A DNA stretch of 64,000 nucleotides from Lactobacillus sp. ESL0701 (GTDB taxonomy: Bacteria > Bacillota > Bacilli > Lactobacillales > Lactobacillaceae). Where the stretch lies: positions 124,001 to 188,000 of the forward strand of contig NZ_JAQTIC010000001.1 of NCBI RefSeq assembly GCF_029433445.1. The letters are read 5' to 3'. The translations under genes and the position numbers were made by a program. The notes under the pieces are model-generated. The model searched no databases. It saw only the letters and a program-made list of their open reading frames with translations, and was not told the DNA's origin. How positions within the stretch are numbered: the first letter of the stretch is position 1; each line of letters begins with the position of its first letter. This document shows, one piece after another, positions 25,711 through 33,834 of the stretch.

Positions 25711-25869
25711 ATGCAAAAAGATGAACGGCGCGTAGCGTTCATTGATGTTTTTGCAATTAAGACTTTTTGCTTTCCTGCAAATGGCAGTATTGTTCGTTTT
25801 TTAACCAAAAAAGTTATTGAAAGACTTAATATAATTCACTTTTGTGTTGTTACATTAAGTCTTTTTTGA
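25711..25869 (+). CDS. Leader ORF of phnD copy 3 (52 residues)
   Basis: An ATG at 25711 behind AAAGGGGAG opens a 52-codon frame that ends in TGA at 25867. It begins MQKDERRVAFIDVF and includes GSIVRF. Its last third is encoded by the terminator hairpin, so a ribosome translating it would break the hairpin as it forms. The frame stops 16 bases before the start of phnD copy 3. Together with the leaders of copies 1 and 2 it makes three similar arrangements; the peptide sequences themselves are only loosely alike. Confidence 0.5.
   Translation: MQKDERRVAFIDVFAIKTFCFPANGSIVRFLTKKVIERLNIIHFCVVTLSLF
25821..25867 (+). terminator. Attenuator hairpin before phnD copy 3
   Basis: AAGACTTAAT (25821-25830) pairs perfectly with ATTAAGTCTT (25854-25863), followed by a T-run to 25867. 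The phnD ribosome site begins a few bases later. Confidence 0.8.
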
Positions 25870-25885
25870 TGTCTAGGAGGGCATG

Positions 25886-26812
25886 ATGAAAAAATTTAAG
25901 AAAGTGCTAGCTGGTGCTGCCGTCTTTTTAGTAGCGTTAATGGCAACTGCTTGTTCAAGTAAGAGTAAGAGTCAAGAAAGTTCCACCCCGAAGTCTTTGA
26001 ATGTTCAATTTGTCCCCAGTCAAGCTGCAACTAAGCTGCAAGCTAGGGCTAAGCCGTTAGAAAAGATGCTTTCTGACCGTTTGGGTATTCCGGTTCACGT
26101 GTCAATGTCAACGGATTACAATACGGTTGTTGAAGCCATGAAATCTAAAAAAGTTGACGTTGGCTTTTTGCCGCCAAATGGTTATATTTTAGCGCACAAA
26201 CAAGGTGCTGCTGATGTTTTATTGCAGGCGCAAAGATATGGTGTTAAGCAACCAGGCGGGAAACCAACTAAGAACTTAGTTAACTTTTACCGGTCAGAAA
26301 TTTTAGTTAAAAAGAATTCAAAGATTAAGAGCTGGAAAGACTTAAAGGGTAAGTCAATTTCAATTCAAAGTCCAACTTCATCAGCAGGGTACGTTTTCCC
26401 AATTGCTGAATTAAAGGAAAAGGGCTTAGATGTTCCTAAGAGTTGTAAGTTAGTAACTGTTACTGGTCAAGACCAAGCAGTTCTAAACGTCTTAAATGGC
26501 GACACTGATGCTGCCTTTGTCTTTGAAGATGCACGGACAATCGTTCAAAAAGACAACCCGAAGATTATGAGCCAAGTAGTACCAATTTACTTCACTAAGG
26601 CTATTCCTAACGACACGATTTCAGTTGTACCAAGTATGCCAAAGGCATTCCGGAAGAAGTTAGCTAAGGCATTTATTGATATTGGTAAATCTAAGAAGGG
26701 TAAGAAGATTATCGAAAGTATTTACACTCATGAAGGTTACGTTCCTGCAAAAGATAGTGACTTTGCTGTTGTTCGTAAATACGAAAAGATTATTGAGTCA
26801 ACTAAAAAGTAA
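25886..26812 (+). CDS. phnD: Phosphonate-type ABC transporter substrate-binding lipoprotein, copy 3
   Basis: The second ATG of the pair (25886) is better spaced from AGGAGGG. The 308-residue protein has a lipobox ending TAC and the same PhnD-like fold as the two upstream copies, with MKSKKVDVGFLPPNGYI, GKSISIQSPTS and FVFEDARTIV. It is the copy directly linked to phnC, 21 bases away, with no terminator between, so it is the core binding protein of the operon. The three copies share long identical stretches in their central region, which points to recent duplication or gene conversion. Ligand unknown. Confidence 0.9.
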   Translation: MKKFKKVLAGAAVFLVALMATACSSKSKSQESSTPKSLNVQFVPSQAATKLQARAKPLEKMLSDRLGIPVHVSMSTDYNTVVEAMKSKKVDVGFLPPNGYILAHKQGAADVLLQAQRYGVKQPGGKPTKNLVNFYRSEILVKKNSKIKSWKDLKGKSISIQSPTSSAGYVFPIAELKEKGLDVPKSCKLVTVTGQDQAVLNVLNGDTDAAFVFEDARTIVQKDNPKIMSQVVPIYFTKAIPNDTISVVPSMPKAFRKKLAKAFIDIGKSKKGKKIIESIYTHEGYVPAKDSDFAVVRKYEKIIESTKK

Positions 26813-26833
26813 AATAAATAAAGGAAGTATATA

Positions 26834-27607
26834 ATGGCAGATTCTTCAGTTAAGCCAGTTATTGAATTAAAAAACGTTAAAAAAGTTTATGGCAAAGACG
26901 TTGTTGGTTTAAAGAATATCAATTTAACTATCAATAAGGGCGAATTTGTCGTTATTGTTGGTCTCTCTGGTGCTGGTAAGTCGACACTTTTGCGCTCGAT
27001 TAACCGCCTAATTGATATTACTGATGGTGATATTTTAATTAATGGTAAATCAATTACTAAGGCTAGGGGCAAAGAGCTGCGGATTCTGCGACGCAATGTT
27101 GGGATGATTTTCCAGAGCTTCAATCTGGTTAAACGTTCTAGCGTTTTGCGTAATGTCTTAACAGGACGCGTAGGCTACTATCCTACTTGGAAGAGTACAC
27201 TTAACTTATTTACTAAAGAAGATAAGCAACGTGCTTACGAGGCTTTGCAACAAGTTGACCTGGCTGACAAAGTTTATTCACGTGCTGATGAACTATCAGG
27301 TGGGCAACAACAACGTGTTGCGATTGCCCGCGTTTTAACGCAAAACCCAGAAATCATTTTGGCTGATGAGCCAACAGCCTCACTTGACCCGCAAACTTCT
27401 CGTCGTGTAATGCAAGATCTTAAGATGTTGAATGAAAAGCATGGCATGACAGTTGTGATTAACTTGCATAGTGTTGAGTTAGCACAAGAATTTGGTAAAC
27501 GGGTTATTGGTGTACGTGCTGGTGAAATTATTTATGACGGCAAAATGAGTGAGACTCCAGAGTCAACCTTCACCAAGATCTACAATGGTGGTGAACAAGA
27601 TGAGTAG
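26834..27607 (+). CDS. phnC: Phosphonate-type ABC transporter ATP-binding protein
   Basis: A 257-residue ATPase behind GGAAG. It has Walker [10 protein letters not shown] (43-51), the Q-loop, the ABC signature LSGGQQQRV and Walker [12 protein letters not shown] followed by the H-loop NLHSVELA. It would sit on the cytoplasmic face and power uptake by the two PhnE-type subunits. The stop overlaps the start of the first phnE by eight bases, which suggests translational coupling. In PhnC proteins of C-P lyase pathways the import of phosphonates is known, but no lyase is present here, so the family name describes homology only. Confidence 0.93.
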   Translation: MADSSVKPVIELKNVKKVYGKDVVGLKNINLTINKGEFVVIVGLSGAGKSTLLRSINRLIDITDGDILINGKSITKARGKELRILRRNVGMIFQSFNLVKRSSVLRNVLTGRVGYYPTWKSTLNLFTKEDKQRAYEALQQVDLADKVYSRADELSGGQQQRVAIARVLTQNPEIILADEPTASLDPQTSRRVMQDLKMLNEKHGMTVVINLHSVELAQEFGKRVIGVRAGEIIYDGKMSETPESTFTKIYNGGEQDE

Positions 27608-28403
27608 TACTGATAAAGAAGCGCTCATGACTTTGCCTAAGAAAAAGTTTAAGTTTTGGAACTTGATTTGGGTAATTATCTTTATTGCGGGATTATTTGT
27701 ATCAACAGATGTTACTAATACTAATCTTGGTACTTTATTTGCTAACTTTAGTCAGTTTACCGATATCTTTTCCCAAATGCTGCATCCAGATTGGTCATAT
27801 TTAGGACCAGTTATGCCGCTGCTTCTTGAAACAATTAAGATGGCAATCTTGGGAACAGTTATTGGCTCTGTTTTAGCCTTCATTTATTCGCTGTTGATTG
27901 CACGTAATATCATTAAGAATAAGGCTGTTACCGGCGTTTTACGGTTAATTATGAATATTATCAGAACTGTACCAGATCTTTTGTTAGGGGCAATCTTTGT
28001 TGCCATTGTTGGGATTGGTCCAGTTGCTGGTATTTTGGCCTTAGCTATTTGTACTTTCGGGATTGTCGTTAAGCTCTTTTATGAAGCTATTGAAACGATT
28101 GATCCTGGTCCTATTGAGGCTTTGACAGCTGTTGGTGCTAATAAATTACAAATTATTGTTTTTGCTGTTTTACCACAAGTCATTACTTACTTCATTTCTT
28201 ATTGTTTGTATGCCTTTGAAATTAACGTCCGGGCTTCAACTGTATTAGGATATATCGGTGCCGGTGGTATCGGTCTTTACCTGCAACAAACTTTGCAAGT
28301 CTTTGATTACGCTAAGACGGGAACGATTATTCTCGTTATCATTGTGGTTGTAGTCTTAATTGACTACGTTTCGTCTAAATCACGGGAGGCGTTGATGAAA
28401 TAA
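27600..28403 (+). CDS. phnE: Phosphonate-type ABC transporter permease, first subunit
   Basis: The ATG at 27600 overlaps the phnC stop region and is preceded by GGTGG; the product is 267 residues. It has about six membrane segments and the EAA loop with [13 protein letters not shown], the contact point with the ATPase. The segment [16 protein letters not shown] is a typical PhnE signature. It pairs with the second PhnE encoded immediately after, with TAATG overlap. Together with three lipoproteins it would import an unidentified small anion or nutrient. Confidence 0.92.
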   Translation: MSSTDKEALMTLPKKKFKFWNLIWVIIFIAGLFVSTDVTNTNLGTLFANFSQFTDIFSQMLHPDWSYLGPVMPLLLETIKMAILGTVIGSVLAFIYSLLIARNIIKNKAVTGVLRLIMNIIRTVPDLLLGAIFVAIVGIGPVAGILALAICTFGIVVKLFYEAIETIDPGPIEALTAVGANKLQIIVFAVLPQVITYFISYCLYAFEINVRASTVLGYIGAGGIGLYLQQTLQVFDYAKTGTIILVIIVVVVLIDYVSSKSREALMK

Positions 28404-29215
28404 TGGATACTAATATGAAGAAATTACCTCCTCGCCGAGTTGATGTCCCAAAACGGATATTGCACTGGGGTTTAGCGTTAATTACAATTGTTCTTATCGT
28501 CTGGTCATGCACAGGCATGGATTTTGGCGGTATTAAAGCTACTGCCGGTCAAATTGCTGGTGCGATTTTTAGCGGTATTTTCCATCCTGATTGGTCATAT
28601 GTTTACAATGGCAGTGGTGAAGATTTAGTATCACAATTATGGCAAACTGTATGTATTGCCTTCTTAGGTACATTTATCTCGGCAATTATTTCATTACCAT
28701 TTGCCTTTTGGGCAGCTCATACCAAGCATAAGAAGTGGTACGTTTCACGGACGGGTAAAATTGTTTTGGCAATTATTCGATCATTCCCTGAAATTGTCCT
28801 GGCCTTGATGTTTATTAAGGCTGTTGGTCCGGGTTCAGCTGCTGGTGTTTTGGCATTAGGTTTCCACTCAGTTGGGATGCTGGCAAAATTGTTCTCAGAA
28901 GCAATTGAAAATCTTGAAGATGGTCCTAATGAGGCGGTAACAGCTGTTGGGGGTTCAAAAACTAATATTACAATGTTTTCAACTCTGCCTAACTTAATGC
29001 CAGCCTTGATTTCCAACACCTTGTACCGGTTTGATGTATCCATTCGGTCAGCTTCAATCCTTGGTTTGGTTGGTGCCGGCGGTATCGGTTACCCGCTGAT
29101 TATTGCTTTGCAATATCGGCAATGGAATCGTGTCGGGATTATCCTACTTGGTATTATTATCATGGTGATTGTAATTGACTGGATTTCCGGTTTAATTCGA
29201 AAGAAATTAGTTTAA
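28403..29215 (+). CDS. phnE: Phosphonate-type ABC transporter permease, second subunit
   Basis: A 270-residue permease whose ATG overlaps the previous stop by one base (TAATG). It has about six membrane segments, the EAA-loop segment GPNEAVTAVGGSK and the PhnE signature IRSASILGLVGAGGIG. It forms a heterodimer with the preceding subunit. It ends the operon and is followed by a strong terminator. Two different PhnE subunits with one PhnC is the usual form in lactobacilli and streptococci. Confidence 0.92.
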   Translation: MDTNMKKLPPRRVDVPKRILHWGLALITIVLIVWSCTGMDFGGIKATAGQIAGAIFSGIFHPDWSYVYNGSGEDLVSQLWQTVCIAFLGTFISAIISLPFAFWAAHTKHKKWYVSRTGKIVLAIIRSFPEIVLALMFIKAVGPGSAAGVLALGFHSVGMLAKLFSEAIENLEDGPNEAVTAVGGSKTNITMFSTLPNLMPALISNTLYRFDVSIRSASILGLVGAGGIGYPLIIALQYRQWNRVGIILLGIIIMVIVIDWISGLIRKKLV

Positions 29216-29227
29216 TAAGAATATGCT

Positions 29228-29264
29228 AAAAAGCAGTGAATAAATATTTATTCACTGCTTTTTT
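29228..29264 (+). terminator. Terminator of the phn operon
   Basis: AAAAAGCAGTGAATAAA pairs with TTTATTCACTGCTTTTT and continues with a T-run. Confidence 0.92.
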
Positions 29265-29511
29265 ATTTGGTTGATTTTAAAAATTGCTGCCATTGGTGGT
29301 TGAACTGCTAAGAAGTTTGCTCAAGTAATTTGGAGTAAACAAAAATCGTCTTACTTTTACTAGGAAAGGACGGTTAGTTGTTAAACTAAAATTTTCAGGT
29401 AATAAACCACTTTTAGTGGCTCTACGTTAAGGAGTTGTGTTACCAGCACAGCTCCTTTTTGTTATAAAAATAGTGTAACACGAAAGGAAAAATTATAAAG
29501 ATAAGTGATGA
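29265..29511 (+). ncRNA. Gene-free stretch holding a possible small transcript
   Basis: No protein gene is convincing here. The stretch ends in a second plus-strand terminator (29429-29461) although the phn operon already stopped at 29264, so something between should be transcribed. Small hairpins are visible: TTAGTT-AACTAA near 29376-29391 and CCAC-GTGG near 29407-29419. A promoter-like TTGTTA-16-TAATAA begins near 29379, which would give an RNA of about 60 bases; a longer one is also possible. I know no family that fits. Confidence 0.3.
29429..29461 (+). terminator. Orphan plus-strand terminator
   Basis: AAGGAGTTGTG pairs with CACAGCTCCTT with one wobble, then TTTTTG. It is on the plus strand only; the neighbouring tag gene is on the minus strand. 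Confidence 0.8.
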
Positions 29512-30078
29512 CTAGCTATGATATTTAAAGGGGCAGGTCTCTAAATGGTCATTAATGAGGCCAATTCCTTGTAAATATGAATAAATTACAACAGGACCAA
29601 CAAAGGCAAAGCCATCCTTTTTCAATTGTTTTGCCAGTTTTTTAGCGACTTCACTTGTTGTTGGAACTTGAGCCATTGTTTGCGGATGATTGATAAGAGG
29701 CGTCTTGATAAATTCTCGTAAATAATGACCAAAACTGCCGTATTTGGCTTCAATAATTAAGATTGCTTTGGCGTTTTTGATAGCAGCAGTAATTTTTTGG
29801 CGGTTACGAATAATCGAATTGTCTTGCATCAGAGTTGTAATGTCTGAATTTGTCATTTGTGCGACTTCTTTGGGAATAAAATTTTTGAAAGCACGACGAA
29901 AATTTTCTCGTTTGTGCAAAATCACAGACCAATTAAGTCCCGATTGAAATAATTCCAAAACGAGCATTTCATAGAGATATTGCTCGTCTAAGTTGAGTTT
30001 GCCCCATTCATGATCGTGATATTGCTGCATTAATTTGTCTTGGCTGTCGCCCCAAGGACAACGGAGATGTTCTGCCAT
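29512..30078 (-). CDS. tag: DNA-3-methyladenine glycosylase I
   Basis: A 188-residue protein of normal length for Tag. It starts HLRCPWGDSQD with the zinc-ligand Cys7, contains YHDHEWGKL with the conserved His, and ends HLETCPFKYH, which supplies the second His and Cys of the zinc site. The FQSGLNWSVILHKR block is the diagnostic Tag segment. It removes 3-methyladenine from alkylated DNA to start base-excision repair. It is a single gene; the ribosome site is AAAGGAGC. Confidence 0.93.
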   Translation of the reverse strand: MAEHLRCPWGDSQDKLMQQYHDHEWGKLNLDEQYLYEMLVLELFQSGLNWSVILHKRENFRRAFKNFIPKEVAQMTNSDITTLMQDNSIIRNRQKITAAIKNAKAILIIEAKYGSFGHYLREFIKTPLINHPQTMAQVPTTSEVAKKLAKQLKKDGFAFVGPVVIYSYLQGIGLINDHLETCPFKYHS

Positions 30079-30246
30079 GTTAATTGCTCCTTTAGTTTTG
30101 ATTTTACTTACTTGATATTAATTACGCAAAAAATGGCGGAATTAATAATATTAGCTTTATGGTATTAATAATTTATTTGCCAACATTTATAAAAAGTAAT
30201 ATATTTGTGTAAGCGAATACATTTATTTGAAAATCAAGGAGATTGA

Positions 30247-31293
30247 ATGATGCAAAAAGTACGCGGAATAGTTAGTGACTTTGACGAATACCAGGGTCAT
30301 AAAATTCAGAAGTTGAGCTTAACTAATGCTAATGGCGTAACGTTGTCACTCTTAACTTTAGGAGCAACAATTTATGAAATTATGGTACCAACTAAGTCCG
30401 GAACACATAATATAGTTTTAAATTATTATAATAGCAAGGATTATCTTGCTAATCCATTTTATGTTTGTATGGCAATCGGTCGCACGGCAGGACGAATTAT
30501 GGCTGGTCAAATTGTCCTTAATGGTCAAACAACTCAATTACCGCAAAATGAGGGAACAACAACGCTTCATGGGGGACCTGAAGGCTTTAACAGTCAAATT
30601 TGGCAGGGAAAAATTATTCAAACAGCCACAGGTGATGCAATTGAGATGAGTCATTTGCAGACAGGAGACGGCTATCCCGGTGAGATGCAAGTTAAAATTA
30701 TTTATACTCTGTCACCCGATGATGTTATTGGTATCAAGTATATTGCTACCAGTACGGCAGATACAGTCTTTAATCCAACCCAGCATGTTTATTTTAATTT
30801 GGGTCGTGAGGATACAATTGCTAAACAGATGCTAAAAATAAACGCGGCGCATATTCAGGAATTAGATCAGAATAAAATTCCAACTGGCAAGCAAATTCCG
30901 GTTAAACATACCCCATTTGACTTTCAACAACCGACGAATCTAGGTAAGGCAATTGCAGAGATGAATAATACTACTGAAAAAGGGTTCGACGATATTTTTG
31001 TGGTTAATCAAGATCAGAAATTAATTGCAGAATTGTCAGATCCTAAAACTAAAATTAGCGTGGGGATTGAGTCAGATAGAAATGGTTTGGTAATGTTCAC
31101 GGCTAATTCGTTTACTCATGATCAAATGAACTTGATAAGGACCAAGGGTGTGGGTAAACCATATGAAGGGATCACTCTTGAGCCGCAGACTTTGTCTAAA
31201 GCTGGCAGTACCCGTGATTTTTCCGCGATTGAGTTAAAAAAGGGCGAAGAAAAGCCATATACAATAAAGTATCATTTGCATTATAAAAAGTAA
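30247..31293 (+). CDS. galM: Aldose 1-epimerase (mutarotase)
   Basis: A 348-residue cytoplasmic enzyme starting at ATG 30247 behind AAGGAG. Motifs are LGATIYEIMVPTK near the start, the first catalytic His in TTLHGGPEGFN, the second His in PTQHVYFNLG (usually NHTYFN), and the catalytic base Glu in ITLEPQTL. It interconverts the alpha and beta anomers of glucose or galactose. It is not beside other gal genes here and forms a single unit ended by the terminator at 31317. Confidence 0.9.
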   Translation: MMQKVRGIVSDFDEYQGHKIQKLSLTNANGVTLSLLTLGATIYEIMVPTKSGTHNIVLNYYNSKDYLANPFYVCMAIGRTAGRIMAGQIVLNGQTTQLPQNEGTTTLHGGPEGFNSQIWQGKIIQTATGDAIEMSHLQTGDGYPGEMQVKIIYTLSPDDVIGIKYIATSTADTVFNPTQHVYFNLGREDTIAKQMLKINAAHIQELDQNKIPTGKQIPVKHTPFDFQQPTNLGKAIAEMNNTTEKGFDDIFVVNQDQKLIAELSDPKTKISVGIESDRNGLVMFTANSFTHDQMNLIRTKGVGKPYEGITLEPQTLSKAGSTRDFSAIELKKGEEKPYTIKYHLHYKK

Positions 31294-31316
31294 TAGCAAA
31301 ATATTGGTTAAAAATA

Positions 31317-31348
31317 AAAGCACAGTTCGAGTAAAACTGTGCTTTTAT
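31317..31348. terminator. Bidirectional terminator
   Basis: AAAAGCACAGTT pairs with AACTGTGCTTTT. It lies between galM and the convergent permease. Confidence 0.9.
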
Positions 31349-31355
31349 TTTTATA

Positions 31356-32753
31356 TTATATGCTTATTTTTTTACTTAGTAACATCCAAATTGCGGCGAT
31401 ACCAATCAATACTATTACTAGCATACCAATCTTTTCTAAAGTAGTTAATTTACGTCTTTTTCTAACTGCTAAATAATATAAATATAGCCCAGGAATATAG
31501 ATGATTGTACATACCAATAAGTATTTTAATCCTGCAAAAAGAATACCGACAGTTTCAAAAATCAGTGTACCTATGCCGATAAATAATTGCTGCTTATTTT
31601 TTTCTTGCGATGACAGTTTGATTTGATAGGAAGCGACAATAATATAAGTGATAATTACAGAAGCTGTGCTTAAACTATAGGCAAATTCGTAAGCTTTGTT
31701 TGTAAATAATAGACTAATTAAAAATAATTGTACCATTACCCCAGTTGTAATAAGCGCATAAATTGGTGCACCAAATTTATTGGTTTCTCCTAATTTTTGG
31801 GGTAAAAGTTTTTCTTTAGCCATGGCACACATTGTTTCTGACGGTAAAATTGTCCATGAGATCCATGTTCCAATGATTGAAATTAAGACGCCAACGCTAA
31901 TGAGTAACCCGCCCCAAGGACCAACTATTTTTTCTAAGAGATAAGCCATTGGTGGTTGCGGGGCATTAATTAATTGGGCTCTTGTAAAATACCCATATGG
32001 TAGGATTGAGGCCAAAATATAAATAATTAATAATGCTACGACACCGATTAAAGTTGAGCGACCAGCAATTTTTTTGCTTTTTGCCCTGGCAGCAAGAACA
32101 GTAGCTCCTTCGATCCCGACGAATAACCACATCATAGTCATAAAACAGTTCTTTACTTGGATAACGGTACTGCTGAAATTAAAAGAATTAGCAAGATTGC
32201 CCCAAAAGTGTTGTGAGAAAAAGTTAACCTTGAAAACTAATATACTTGCAATAATAAAAACAATAATTGGTATTAGCTTGCAAATCGTAATAATTGAGTC
32301 GACAAAGGCAGCATTTTCAATTCCTAGTGAAACCATAAAGATTAGCAGCCATGAGCAAATACTTGCGCCAATAATGGAATAGATACTGTTACTTTTACTA
32401 AAAATCGGGAAGAAGTAACCTAATGTACTCATAAAAATAGTAGAAATCGCAATATTCCCTAGCCAGCAAGACATCCAGTAACCCCAACCGCTAATGAAGC
32501 CAACAAAGTCTCCAAATCCTTTTTTGCCATAAGTGAAGATACCATTGAGGGTGGGGCATTTAATCAATAAATTATTAAAAGTTGCAGCAAGAAGAATTAC
32601 TCCTATGCCAATAATTAGCCAGGCAATTAGCGCGGGACCTTGTGCAGCCGCGTGAGCTAAATCACTACTGAGTGCAAAAATTCCTGCACCAATAGAAGTA
32701 GTTACAATCAACATTACTAAAGTAAAACCGTTTATTTTTTTCTTTTCGGTCAT
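31356..32753 (-). CDS. ArcD-like APC amino acid antiporter, second copy
   Basis: A 465-residue protein with 12 to 13 membrane segments and the APA-type opening TTSIGAGIFALSSDLAHAAA. It closely resembles the ArcD at 36244 over its whole length, for example in SGWGYWMSCWLGNIA versus SGWGYWLSAWLGNIA, so the two are paralogues of the arginine/ornithine antiporter branch. It lies beyond the divergent regulator of the arc operon, transcribed away from it. Two cre-like sites upstream suggest catabolite control. It may exchange ornithine, lysine, agmatine or another basic amino acid. The exact pair is unknown. Confidence 0.83.
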   Translation of the reverse strand: MTEKKKINGFTLVMLIVTTSIGAGIFALSSDLAHAAAQGPALIAWLIIGIGVILLAATFNNLLIKCPTLNGIFTYGKKGFGDFVGFISGWGYWMSCWLGNIAISTIFMSTLGYFFPIFSKSNSIYSIIGASICSWLLIFMVSLGIENAAFVDSIITICKLIPIIVFIIASILVFKVNFFSQHFWGNLANSFNFSSTVIQVKNCFMTMMWLFVGIEGATVLAARAKSKKIAGRSTLIGVVALLIIYILASILPYGYFTRAQLINAPQPPMAYLLEKIVGPWGGLLISVGVLISIIGTWISWTILPSETMCAMAKEKLLPQKLGETNKFGAPIYALITTGVMVQLFLISLLFTNKAYEFAYSLSTASVIITYIIVASYQIKLSSQEKNKQQLFIGIGTLIFETVGILFAGLKYLLVCTIIYIPGLYLYYLAVRKRRKLTTLEKIGMLVIVLIGIAAIWMLLSKKISI

Positions 32754-32794
32754 AAATTTATTTCCTCAGTTTTTTGAAAAAGCGTTATCAAAAA

Positions 32795-32810
32795 TTGAAA
32801 ACGTTTTTAT
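32795..32810. promoter_or_regulatory. cre site upstream of the ArcD-like permease
   Basis: The 16 bases TTGAAAACGTTTTTAT match the CcpA cre consensus with one mismatch. A weaker cre-like box lies just downstream of it toward the gene (32775-32790). Confidence 0.55.
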
Positions 32811-32970
32811 AATATCATATTGTAAAAAATTAATCAAAGTAGATATTTTAAAAAGTTAATACTAATTTTGAGAAAATAATATTAATGACTGCATTAAGTA
32901 ATTGTATACAATATTACTTTTGCAAATTTTATAAGTACCTCAATAATTATTTTACGTTTTTAGATATCTA

Positions 32971-33015
32971 TATAATAGGAAGGAAAAATATTTTTTATTT
33001 TTTCTTCCTATTATA
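32971..33015. repeat. Long inverted repeat after the GntR gene
   Basis: TATAATAGGAAG (32971-32982) and CTTCCTATTATA (33004-33015) pair perfectly around an A/T-rich loop. It starts three bases past the regulator stop codon. T-runs lie in the loop rather than after the stem, so it may be an mRNA 3' stabiliser or weak terminator. Confidence 0.6.
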
Positions 33016-33018
33016 TAT

Positions 33019-33669
33019 CTATGATATATCGTAACGAGAATTGTCTGGATTCCAATGTACTTCCTCTAAGTACTTACGCAACTCATCGATCTTGTGCTTT
33101 TTGAATAAATAATAAATATGTTGATGCTCGTTATTGGTTTGGGTTAATAGATTGGTTATTTCTGTAGAAGATAAATGGGCATAGTCTTTACCAATAAAAC
33201 TTTTCTTCTTATTAAGGAGTTCGTTTGTAAGTAAGATATTGGAGCATCTATCTAAATAAATAGCATGAAATTGATCCTGTAGTTCATTGTATTTTGTATA
33301 CAAAGAATTCTTGATAGCGGAAGTCATACTGTCAACGTAGAATTGCATTAGCGAATAATCAGATTCAGTTAATTTATCAATTGTTAGTTCTGCAACTTTG
33401 CCATCAAGTAGGCCAATTAAAGTGTATAATTCGCGAATATCTTTTTTAGTGTAGTACCTTACTCTGAAGCCCTTATTGGGAATACGTTCCAGAATATTGT
33501 CCATCGAAAGTTCTAGTAGTGCTTCTCTAATTGGAGTTCTACTCATTCCTAGTTGAGTTGCTAATGATTGCTCGGTAATATGGTCGTTACGATTTATTTT
33601 TCCTAATGTTAATTGCTGAGCAAGATAGTTATAAACTTTATCCTTCGGTGAAAACTTTTTTGTTGTCAT
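33019..33669 (-). CDS. GntR/FCD-family regulator of the arginine deiminase genes
   Basis: I start at ATG 33669, which follows GGAGGT; a longer frame to 33738 has no ribosome site. The 216-residue protein has a winged helix at residues 1-70 (LGMSRTPIREALLEL, ERIPNKGFRV) and an all-helical FCD effector domain afterwards, as in FadR-type GntR proteins. It is divergent from arcA, 165 bases away, and a near-palindrome follows the arcA -10 box. It is therefore the likely local regulator of arcABDC and perhaps of the second permease. ADI operons are more often controlled by ArgR and Crp/Fnr types, so a GntR/FCD regulator is unusual. The ligand is unknown. Confidence 0.8.
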   Translation of the reverse strand: MTTKKFSPKDKVYNYLAQQLTLGKINRNDHITEQSLATQLGMSRTPIREALLELSMDNILERIPNKGFRVRYYTKKDIRELYTLIGLLDGKVAELTIDKLTESDYSLMQFYVDSMTSAIKNSLYTKYNELQDQFHAIYLDRCSNILLTNELLNKKKSFIGKDYAHLSSTEITNLLTQTNNEHQHIYYLFKKHKIDELRKYLEEVHWNPDNSRYDIS

Positions 33670-33754
33670 AAAAAAATACCTCCGAACCTGATTATAATAC
33701 ACTTTTGCGACCTTTAAAAAGTGTAAATTGCGGTACATTTTTTAAAAAAAGTGT

Positions 33755-33783
33755 TTGACAGCGTTTGCAAATGTGGTTAATAT
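33755..33783 (+). promoter_or_regulatory. arcA promoter with overlapping cre site
   Basis: TTGACA (33755-33760), 17 bases, TAATAT (33778-33783) is a near-perfect sigma-A promoter. Bases 33755-33770 (TTGACAGCGTTTGCAA) match the cre consensus except at one position and overlap the -35 box, so CcpA should repress the arc operon when glucose is present. Confidence 0.75.
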
Positions 33784-33791
33784 CTAACGTG

Positions 33792-33808
33792 TTGAAAGTG
33801 CACTTCAA
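33792..33808. promoter_or_regulatory. Candidate operator near the arcA transcription start
   Basis: TTGAAAGTGCACTTCAA contains the perfect palindrome AAGTGCACTT and lies just downstream of the -10 box. It is a plausible site for the divergent GntR/FCD regulator. Confidence 0.45.
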
Positions 33809-33834
33809 TTGAAAATAGAAAAGGAGTGGTTTTG

